Source: Bradyrhizobium sp. SZCCHNS1050
GTDB taxonomy: Bacteria; Pseudomonadota; Alphaproteobacteria; Rhizobiales; Xanthobacteraceae
Reading direction: 5' to 3'
Length of the DNA stretch: 64,000 nucleotides
Assembly: GCF_032484785.1 (NCBI RefSeq)
Contig: NZ_JAUETR010000004.1
Span: forward strand, 62,001-126,000
The translations under genes and the position numbers were made by a program. Below, in pieces: positions 57,517 through 64,000 of the stretch (position 1 is the first letter of the stretch; each line of letters starts with the position of its first letter). The notes below the pieces were generated by a model, which saw nothing but the letters and a program-made list of their open reading frames with translations, did no database searches and was not told the DNA's origin.

Positions 57517-58848
57517 ATGAAGCAGTCTCTCGGGCGTCTATTCGCGTCGGTCGCGCTGATCGCGCTGGCCTCGCCACCGGCCCATGCCGAGCTCGACGTC
57601 GCAGCCTTGACATCGACGATCGCGGCCTCGCTCGAGCGCGACTACCCGGCGCTCGACATGCTCTACAAGGACCTGCACGCCCATCCGGAGCTCGCCTTCC
57701 AGGAGGTCAAGACGGCGGCGAAGCTTGCGGAGGAGATGCGCAGCGTCGGCTTCCAGGTCACCGAGAAGGTCGGCAAGACCGGACTCGTCGCGCTCTATCG
57801 CAATGGCGAGGGCCCGACCATCATGTTGCGCACCGAGCTCGATGCGCTGCCGATGGAGGAGAAGACCGGCCTGCCCTATGCGAGCCGCGACACGGCCAAT
57901 TGGAACGGGCGCGTGACCTTCGTCGCGCATAGTTGCGGCCACGACGTGCACATGGTGAGCTGGGTCGGCACGGCCAGGACGCTCATAGGCCTCAAGGACA
58001 AGTGGAAGGGCACGCTGATGTTCGTCGGCCAGCCCGCCGAGGAGGAGGTCGCGGGCGCGAAGGCGATGCTGGCCGACGGCCTGTTCACCCGCTTTCCGAA
58101 ACCCGATGTCGGCTTTGCGCTGCATAGCGGCGGCTTCGCACATGGTGATGTAACGTATCGGGTCGGCGTCGGTTCATCGAGCATGGATGGCCTGTCGATC
58201 CGCTTCTATGGCCGCGGCGTCCATGACTCGGCGCCGCATACCACCATCAAGCCAATCATGATGGCGGCACGCTTCCTTGTCGATCTGCAGAGCGTGATCC
58301 GCCGCGAGAAGGACCCAACCGAGCCCGGCGTCCTCGTCGGAGTGATCCAAGGCGGCACCGCCAGCGAGATCATCCCGGACGACGCGGTCATGCCCGTGAC
58401 CATCAGGAGCTTCAGGCCGGAGGCCCGCGCCAAGATGCTGGGAGAGATCGAGCGAACCGCCATGGCTGTGGCGGCCATGGCCGGCGCTCCGCGGCCCGGT
58501 ATCGAGTTGGAGCAACGGACGGATGCCGTGATCAACGACGACGCGCTCGTCGCGGCGGCCGAGCCGGTGCTGAAGGCGGCGTTCGGCGACAGGTTGACGA
58601 GATCGCCGCCGAGCACCGCAAGTGACGACTATGCGGAGTACGTCAAGGCCGGCGTGCCATCGATGGTCTTCAACATCGGCGTCTATGATCCAGAGCGCGT
58701 CGCGGCTGCACGTCATGGTGGTCCGCGGCTGCCGCCGAACCGCTCGCAGCTGTTCGCGCCGGTGCCCAAGCCGACCATCGAGACCGGCGTCACCGCGATG
58801 ACGCTCGCCGTGCTGTCGGCGTTCGATGCACGCGCACGGAGGCATTAG
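57517..58848 (+). CDS. Exported M20-family amidohydrolase
   Basis: 443 residues, GTGGAG upstream. Signal peptide residues 1-24 (AHA/ELD). M20D layout: DLHAHPELAFQEVKTA, LRTELDALPMEE, and the metal site AHSCGHDVHMVSWVG, then the Glu-Glu pair in GQPAEEEVAGAK. The dimerisation region reads GRGVHDSAPHTT. Relatives hydrolyse amino-acid amides such as hippurate or IAA conjugates. Export to the periplasm is less common for this family. Confidence 0.88.
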   Translation: MKQSLGRLFASVALIALASPPAHAELDVAALTSTIAASLERDYPALDMLYKDLHAHPELAFQEVKTAAKLAEEMRSVGFQVTEKVGKTGLVALYRNGEGPTIMLRTELDALPMEEKTGLPYASRDTANWNGRVTFVAHSCGHDVHMVSWVGTARTLIGLKDKWKGTLMFVGQPAEEEVAGAKAMLADGLFTRFPKPDVGFALHSGGFAHGDVTYRVGVGSSSMDGLSIRFYGRGVHDSAPHTTIKPIMMAARFLVDLQSVIRREKDPTEPGVLVGVIQGGTASEIIPDDAVMPVTIRSFRPEARAKMLGEIERTAMAVAAMAGAPRPGIELEQRTDAVINDDALVAAAEPVLKAAFGDRLTRSPPSTASDDYAEYVKAGVPSMVFNIGVYDPERVAAARHGGPRLPPNRSQLFAPVPKPTIETGVTAMTLAVLSAFDARARRH

Positions 58849-59043
58849 TTGTCCGGCCACGAATGACTCGCCATGAGACGGGCAGCCCTACGACACCATT
58901 TGCTGCGTAACCTGTATTGCCTCACGACAGAATGAGCGTGCTGCGCACGACCGCAAAAACGAAATCGTGTTCTGCCGTGGGTTGCTGACGCGGATCGGGC
59001 GAGTTCCTATCTGCTCAAGAGATCAACCATCCACGGACACCCC

Positions 59044-60399
59044 ATGGCTCCCCGTCAACTCAAGCTCGGCGCCTTCATGCGCCCGGTCTCCATCCACACC
59101 GGCGCGTGGCGCTATCCCGGCGCCTGGCCGGACGCCAATTTCAACTTCGCGCATCTCAAGCAGCTCATCCGGAAATTGGAGGCCGGCAAGTTCGACGCCT
59201 TCTTCATGGCCGACCATCTCGCGGTCCTGAACATGCCGATCAATGCGCTCAAGCGCAGCCACACCGTGACTTCGTTCGAGCCCTTCACGCTGCTCTCGGC
59301 GCTGTCGGCGGTGACCGAGAACATCGGGCTGATCGCGACCGGATCGACCACCTTCGACGAGCCCTATCACCTCGCCCGCCGCTTCGCCTCGCTGGACCAC
59401 ATCTCGGGCGGACGTGCCGGCTGGAACATCGTCACCACGTCGAACCCGGATGCCGCGCTTAATTTCGGCCTCGACGATCACATGGAGCACGCCGAGCGCT
59501 ACAAGCGCGCCCGCGAGTTCTACGACGTCGTCACCGGCCTGTGGGATTCGTTTGCCGACGATGCCTTCGTGCGCGACGTCGAGAGCGGGCTGTTCTTCGA
59601 TCCCGACAAGATGCACGTGCTCGACCACAAGGGCAAATATCTGAAAGTCCGCGGCCCGCTCAACATCGCCCGCCCCGTGCAGGGCTGGCCGGTGATCGTA
59701 CAGGCCGGCGCCTCGGAGGACGGCAAGCAGCTCGCGGCGGAGACGGCGGAGGCCGTGTTCACAGGCGGCGGCAGCCTCGCCGATGGGCAGAAGCTCTATG
59801 CCGACATCAAGGGCCGCATGGACAAGATCGGCCGTGATCCTGAGCATCTGAAGATCCTGCCCGGCGCCTTCGTGGTGGTCGGCGACAGCGTCGACGAGGC
59901 GAAGGAGAAGCGCGCGCTGCTCGACAGCATGGTGCATTACGACAGCGCCATCGCCTCGCTCTCGGTCATCCTCGGCACCGACGCTTCCGGCTTCGATCCC
60001 GACGGTCCGCTGCCTGATATCCCCGAGACCAACGCCTCCAAGAGCGGCCGCCAGCGCCTGGTCGATGTCGCCGCGCGCGACCAGCTCACGGTGCGGCAAC
60101 TGGCGCAGCGGGTCGGCGGCTACGGCGGTCTGTCCTTCGTCGGCACCGCCAAGACGATCGCCGACCAGATGCAGGAGTGGCTGGAAAGCCGTGGGTCGGA
60201 CGGTTTCAACATCATGTTCCCGTTCCTCCCCGCGGGGCTCGACGACGTCGTCGACAAGGTGATTCCCGAGCTGCAGCGCCGCGGGATCTTCCGGACGGAG
60301 TATGAGGGGCCGACCCTGCGGGACAATCTCGGCCTGCCCCGACCGAAAAACCGCTTCTTCGCGGCCCAGGGACCCCAGAATCTGGCCCTCAAACCTTGA
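59044..60399 (+). CDS. LLM-class flavin monooxygenase (NtaA/SnaA/DszA type)
   Basis: 451 residues. A TIM-barrel FMNH2-dependent monooxygenase of the NtaA/SnaA/SoxA family: WRYPGAWPDANFNF near the N-terminus, FMADHLAVL, ISGGRAGWNIVTT, and QAGASEDGKQLAAETAEAVF. Such enzymes need a separate flavin reductase, not found nearby. Typical substrates are chelators, sulfonates or thiophenes. Which one applies here is open. Confidence 0.9.
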   Translation: MAPRQLKLGAFMRPVSIHTGAWRYPGAWPDANFNFAHLKQLIRKLEAGKFDAFFMADHLAVLNMPINALKRSHTVTSFEPFTLLSALSAVTENIGLIATGSTTFDEPYHLARRFASLDHISGGRAGWNIVTTSNPDAALNFGLDDHMEHAERYKRAREFYDVVTGLWDSFADDAFVRDVESGLFFDPDKMHVLDHKGKYLKVRGPLNIARPVQGWPVIVQAGASEDGKQLAAETAEAVFTGGGSLADGQKLYADIKGRMDKIGRDPEHLKILPGAFVVVGDSVDEAKEKRALLDSMVHYDSAIASLSVILGTDASGFDPDGPLPDIPETNASKSGRQRLVDVAARDQLTVRQLAQRVGGYGGLSFVGTAKTIADQMQEWLESRGSDGFNIMFPFLPAGLDDVVDKVIPELQRRGIFRTEYEGPTLRDNLGLPRPKNRFFAAQGPQNLALKP

Positions 60400-60489
60400 C
60401 TTTGGGGGCTGGCTGGGTAGGTTGCCGGCCAACGGCGCCCCCTCTTTGGCCGGTGCCCACCCCCGATCCCGATTCCAGAGGTTCAAGAC

Positions 60490-60657
60490 ATGGCCAAAGC
60501 GGTCACCATCAAGGTCAAGCTCGTGTCGACCGCCGACACCGGCTTCTATTACGTTGCCAAGAAGAACTCGCGCACCATGACCGACAAGATGGTCAAGAAG
60601 AAGTATGACCCGGTCGCGCGCAAGCACGTCGAATTCCGCGAAGCCAAGATCAAGTAA
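60490..60657 (+). CDS. rpmG: 50S ribosomal protein L33
   Basis: 55 residues: [20 protein letters not shown], then [20 protein letters not shown] and [11 protein letters not shown]. This is the Cys-free form of L33, without the zinc-binding CxxC, as usual in alphaproteobacteria. Followed by a strong terminator. Confidence 0.96.
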   Translation: MAKAVTIKVKLVSTADTGFYYVAKKNSRTMTDKMVKKKYDPVARKHVEFREAKIK

Positions 60658-60680
60658 GATCGCGGTCTGCTGCGACTTCA

Positions 60681-60708
60681 ACGGGGCCGTTTCGGCCCCG
60701 TTTTTTAT
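60681..60708 (+). terminator. Rho-independent terminator of rpmG
   Basis: A 9-bp stem ACGGGGCCG / CGGCCCCGT (60681-60689, 60693-60701) with a TTT loop, then a run of T. Textbook form, 23 bases after the stop. Confidence 0.95.
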
Positions 60709-60880
60709 TGCGCGCGATGCTCCCACTGCTGCGGCACGGGCCGTCCGCTTCTGATCGGTCCATTGGCTGCGGCTGAATCTGGTTCCCGACTTAAGGAGCC
60801 ATCAACCAAACCCGTGCGATTTGGGGTAGCGGCGCCCCCCCCCGCAGCGTCTCCCTCCTTATCTTACCGGCAGACCAGTG

Positions 60881-62233
60881 ATGACCGATCTTCAGACTTT
60901 GCAGTCCCGTCTCGATTTCATCGGCATCGACAATGCGACCCGAGAGGCGCTGCGGGAGCTGCGGCCGCTGATCGGCAAGGTGCTGCCCGGCCTGCTGGAG
61001 CAGTTCTACGCCCATGTCGGCAAGGTCCCGCATCTCGCCAAGATGTTCTCCAGCCAGGCCGCGATGCGGCACGCCTCGAAGGCCCAGCTCGACCATTGGA
61101 TGTCGCTGGCGACCGCGAAGTTCGACGATGCCTATGTGAAGTCCGTGACGAGGATCGGCCAGGCGCACAACCGGATGGGGCTGGAGCCGCGCTGGTACAT
61201 CGCCGGCTATTCGCTGATCGTGACCGGGCTGCAGAAGGCGATCGAGACGGAGATCGCGGACGGCTGGTTCGGCGGCCAGGCGGCCCGCGAGAAGAAGGCC
61301 GCGCTGCAGGCTGCGATCACCAAGGCGGCAATGATCGACATGGATCTCGCCATCTCGGTCTATCTCGATGCGGCCAAGACCGAGCAGCACGTCGCCATGC
61401 AACGCATGGCCGACGAGTTCGAAGCCACCGTCGGCCAGATCATCAACAAGGTCCATGCGGACGCGCGCACGCTCGAGGTCTCGGCCAACACGCTGACCAA
61501 GACCGCCGAGCAGACCCAGCACCTGTCGGCCAGCGCGGCCTCGGCCTCGGGCCAGGTCTCGACCAACGTGCAGTCGGTCGCCTCGGCCGCCGAGGAGATG
61601 ACCTCCTCGGTCCATGAGATCGGGCGGCAGGTCAGGGAATCGACCACCATTGCCAAGGAGGCCGTTCGCCAGATCGAGCAGACCGATGTCGGCATCAGCG
61701 AGCTGTCGCGCACCGCCGAGCGCATCGGCGACGTGCTCAAGCTGATCACCTCGATCGCCGCCCAGACCAACCTGCTGGCGCTGAACGCGACCATCGAGGC
61801 GGCGCGCGCCGGCGACGCCGGCCGCGGTTTCGCGGTGGTGGCCTCCGAGGTCAAGGCGCTGGCGTCGCAGACCGCCAAGGCCACCGAGGAGATCGGCCAG
61901 CAGATCGAAGGCATTCAGAGCGCGACGCAGTCCTCGGTCGCCTCGATCAAGCAGATCGGCGGCACCATCCAGCAGATCTCGGAGATCGCCGCCGGCATCG
62001 CCGCCGCCGTCGAGCAGCAAGGCGCCGCGACGGGGCAGATCTCGCGCAACGTGCAGGAGGTCGCCGGCGGCACCGCGCGCGTCGTCGGCAACATCGGCGA
62101 CGTCAGCAAGGGCGCCAGCGCCACCGGCACCGCCTCCGCGCAGGTGCTGTCATCCGCGCACTCGCTGTCGCGCGAGAGCGATCACCTCAAGGATGAGCTG
62201 GAGAAATTCTTGCGCAGGGTCCGTGCGGCCTGA
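60881..62233 (+). CDS. Soluble globin-coupled chemotaxis transducer (HemAT-like)
   Basis: 450 residues; a GTG one codon earlier is possible. Residues 1-165 are a protoglobin sensor: His96 in [20 protein letters not shown] is the likely proximal haem ligand. Residues 180-450 are an MCP signalling domain, with the hairpin tip [20 protein letters not shown] and [14 protein letters not shown]. No membrane segment, so it is cytoplasmic. Expected to report O2 to CheA/CheW. No che genes in this window. Confidence 0.93.
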   Translation: MTDLQTLQSRLDFIGIDNATREALRELRPLIGKVLPGLLEQFYAHVGKVPHLAKMFSSQAAMRHASKAQLDHWMSLATAKFDDAYVKSVTRIGQAHNRMGLEPRWYIAGYSLIVTGLQKAIETEIADGWFGGQAAREKKAALQAAITKAAMIDMDLAISVYLDAAKTEQHVAMQRMADEFEATVGQIINKVHADARTLEVSANTLTKTAEQTQHLSASAASASGQVSTNVQSVASAAEEMTSSVHEIGRQVRESTTIAKEAVRQIEQTDVGISELSRTAERIGDVLKLITSIAAQTNLLALNATIEAARAGDAGRGFAVVASEVKALASQTAKATEEIGQQIEGIQSATQSSVASIKQIGGTIQQISEIAAGIAAAVEQQGAATGQISRNVQEVAGGTARVVGNIGDVSKGASATGTASAQVLSSAHSLSRESDHLKDELEKFLRRVRAA

Positions 62234-62297
62234 CTACAAAGAAGGGCGGATCGGCGTTGGCCGTCCGCCCTGCGACGTCGCGACGCTGCGCGCCGGC

Positions 62298-62528
62298 TTA
62301 CATCCCGTGGCTCAGGAACACCGCCGAGCAGCGCTTGCTCAGCTTGGCCCGGTTCTGCGTCAGACAGTTCTGGACGCCGAAGTCATCGCCGAGCTGAGCG
62401 CGGCAGAAGCGCTTGGCGTCGGGCGCGCAAGCCTTCTGCTCCTGCGGCGTCCCCATATGGCCCTGAGCCATGGCAAATGGCGGCAGAACGGACAGCGACA
62501 CGGCAACCGCAAATATCAGCTTCTTCAT
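62298..62528 (-). CDS. Small secreted Cys-rich-repeat protein
   Basis: 76 residues, AAGGAGGAGC upstream. Signal peptide residues 1-21 (AMA/QGH). The mature part has four Cys in CAPDAKRFC ... NCLTQNRAKLSKRC, matching one cysteine-rich repeat of the GLG1-like type found in many rhizobial small exported proteins. Two disulfides are likely in the periplasm. Function unknown. Confidence 0.85.
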   Translation of the reverse strand: MKKLIFAVAVSLSVLPPFAMAQGHMGTPQEQKACAPDAKRFCRAQLGDDFGVQNCLTQNRAKLSKRCSAVFLSHGM

Positions 62529-62673
62529 TGGGCGCTCCTCCTTGGGCTGAAACAAACGTTTCCCGCCCAAGGGGGTTCCGACGGAACTGTGCGTCCGAAG
62601 GCCGGATGGCGAGCGTCGCAGCCAGTGCTGCCTGCACGTCCCACTCTGAACGGCCAGCGCCTTGCCGCAATTC

Positions 62674-63372
62674 TCAGCCGGCGCAGGACGTGGCCCGCGC
62701 CAGCGCAGCACGCGCGAGCAGACGCGTCGAATCCAACGTCGGCAGAGGCGAGTTGGCATCGTCGATGATCAGCGGAATCTCGGTGCAGCCGAGCGCGACG
62801 GCATCGCAACCTTCCTCCTTCAGTCGCGCGATGATCGCCTGAAACGCGGCGACGGAGGGCGGCTGAAACCGCCCGTAGACCAGCTCATCCATGATGATGC
62901 GGTTGGCTTCGACGCGATCGGCTTCTTCCGGACGCGCGAACGCCAGCCCGCGTGCGGTCAAGCTATCCGGATAGACATTGCTGTCGACCAGCCATTTGGT
63001 GCCGGTGATGCCGATACGCCTGTAGCCTCTCCTGACCGCTTCCGTCGCGACCACGTCGGCGATGTGCAACCACGGCAGCGGAGAGCGCGGCAGCACCAGC
63101 GGCAGGGCCTGGTGGATGGTGTTGTCCGGGCAGATCAGGAAATCCGCGCCGGCCGCGGCGAGCTTGCGCGCCGAGGTCAGCATCAGCTCGGCGACGCCAT
63201 CGAGATTGCCGCGATCGAGGCAGGCCACGTAGTCGGCGAGCGACGGCGTGTGCATCGACACCTCGGGATGGGCATGCGGCCCGAGCAGGTCGGCGCCCTC
63301 CTTGCAGATCGTGCGATAGCAGAGCGCCGCGCCCTCGGCGGAGCAGCCGACGATGCCGATATGTTTTGCCAT
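62674..63372 (-). CDS. Aspartate/glutamate racemase family protein
   Basis: 232 residues from MAKHIGIVGCSAEGA; in-frame ATGs at 63384 and 63390 are alternatives. Two-domain racemase fold with the two catalytic Cys: DFLICPDNTIHQ and VALGCTEIPLII. Cofactor-independent racemisation of Asp, Glu or a related acid is expected. A REP-like repeat lies upstream. Confidence 0.88.
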   Translation of the reverse strand: MAKHIGIVGCSAEGAALCYRTICKEGADLLGPHAHPEVSMHTPSLADYVACLDRGNLDGVAELMLTSARKLAAAGADFLICPDNTIHQALPLVLPRSPLPWLHIADVVATEAVRRGYRRIGITGTKWLVDSNVYPDSLTARGLAFARPEEADRVEANRIIMDELVYGRFQPPSVAAFQAIIARLKEEGCDAVALGCTEIPLIIDDANSPLPTLDSTRLLARAALARATSCAG

Positions 63373-63462
63373 TCGTCGTTCCATTTCCATCAACGTTGAC
63401 GACGATGATAGCGCGAAAAGCGGCCGAGGGTGAACATCAACCCACCACGCACCATCCTCTGC

Positions 63463-63531
63463 CATTGCGCGCACAGCGAAGCAATCCAGAGTCCTTGCTG
63501 AGCCCTGGCTTGCTTCGCTGTGCTCGCAATG
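63463..63531. repeat. REP-like palindromic repeat, copy 2
   Basis: Arms 63463-63489 and 63505-63531 are inverted with a few mismatches and share the core CAGCGAAGCAATCCAG with copy 1 at 2532-2609. Intergenic, upstream of the racemase gene. Confidence 0.8.
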
Positions 63532-63627
63532 ACGCGGTTGCAACAGATCGCGCGCACGACATCGCCAGGGCCGATCACACGCTGATCCGCCCTGCCGAGA
63601 CATTTGTTCGCACTGGCCTGTTCGCAG

Positions 63628-63960
63628 CTACATCACACCGCGGGACATCATGGCGTTCGCTATGTCGAATCTCAGGCGCTCGAGCGCGCGGTGGGCTGCG
63701 ATATGGTCGAGATCGCCTTGCGTCAGGCCGATATCCACCAGTTGCGCCTCGCTCAGGTCGCATAGATCGACTCTCATCCGCCTGAGCCGACGGCCTTCCT
63801 GAAACACCAGCCAATAGCGCGCGAGCAGGCCGAACAGCCCCGGAGCCGAGATGCCCGGCGGCCCGGCCGCATTCTTTTCCGACAACGCGTCACGCAGCAC
63901 CGTGACGGATGCGCTGGGTCGCGGCGCGGCTGGCGCCTGGTGCGCCGCGTTCTTCACCAA
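63628..63960 (-). CDS. DUF1127 protein (start may lie beyond the window)
   Basis: At least 110 residues. The C-terminal half is a DUF1127 domain: LARYWLVFQEGRRLRRMRVD, LCDLSEAQLVDIGLTQGDLD. This small Arg-rich domain is abundant in rhizobia, and some members bind RNA. The first codon here is a TTG followed by GTG (63957); no binding site is seen and the frame stays open to the right edge, so the true start may be outside. Confidence 0.8.
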   Translation of the reverse strand: MVKNAAHQAPAAPRPSASVTVLRDALSEKNAAGPPGISAPGLFGLLARYWLVFQEGRRLRRMRVDLCDLSEAQLVDIGLTQGDLDHIAAHRALERLRFDIANAMMSRGVM

Positions 63961-64000
63961 TGAGAGGGGGCGATCGCGCGTGGCGGAATTGCGGGCGATC

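Noticed and set aside
59023..60726. 567-codon minus-strand frame
   Set aside because: Antisense to the LLM monooxygenase and rpmG; no recognisable domain.

Overview
The window is a high-GC chromosomal segment from an alphaproteobacterium of the Bradyrhizobium / Nitrobacteraceae type. The evidence is the gene order pdxJ-acpS-lepB-rnc-era-recO, a single long RelA/SpoT homologue next to rpoZ, three trimeric porins of the rhizobial 'ADLPIKAKAVEYVKVCSLYG' type, two copies of a rhizobial-looking palindromic repeat, and a DUF1127 protein. The species assignment is inference from protein resemblance. I see no prophage, insertion sequence, integrase or CRISPR array; this is mostly core genome with a few accessory patches.

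Layout. 1-10251 (minus strand): the edge of a phospholipase D-like gene, then recO, a small membrane protein, era, rnc, lepB, acpS, pdxJ, rsh and rpoZ, several joined by 4-base ATGA overlaps. 10599-14383: a NYN-domain nuclease and a family 5 uracil-DNA glycosylase (plus), then a peroxiredoxin, smpB, mscL and dapA (minus). 14737-25125: soluble lytic transglycosylase, then an outer-membrane block of three paralogous porins (minus) interleaved with a MarR regulator and a degenerate alpha/beta hydrolase. 25868-28300: tRNA-Ser(GCU) and a gene-poor stretch with a zinc-ribbon membrane protein, a Sel1 protein and a 34-residue lysine-rich histone-like peptide. 28307-32138: gatC-gatA-gatB (tRNA-dependent amidotransferase) with two small translationally coupled genes lying between the subunits. 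32246-38158: two nitronate monooxygenases with a divergent LysR regulator, a secreted cyclase-family protein, and a divergent TetR / short-chain dehydrogenase pair around a perfect 22-bp palindrome.

38306-48721: ruvX, an AEC transporter, a CPBP protease and an AidB-like acyl-CoA dehydrogenase, a VanX-like dipeptidase, then pyrB, a dihydroorotase homologue lacking the HxH metal motif (pyrX type), plsY, a patatin and dprA. 48725-64000: an HxlR regulator divergent from an azoreductase, then topA-rnr-DUF983-Nudix, ridA, an M20 peptidase, an LLM flavin monooxygenase, rpmG, a soluble globin-coupled chemotaxis transducer, a secreted Cys-rich protein, an Asp/Glu racemase homologue and a DUF1127 protein at the right edge.

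Functionally the window combines housekeeping (translation quality control, DNA repair and topology, RNA decay, pyrimidine, lysine, pyridoxine and phospholipid synthesis) with envelope proteins and small stress or redox modules under their own regulators. No obvious new multi-gene defence or mobile system is present. The observations most worth following are the two extra genes threaded through gatCAB, the porin array with its shared leader element, the catalytically degenerate homologues (dihydroorotase and alpha/beta hydrolase), the RNase III N-terminal extension, and several well-formed palindromic operators.
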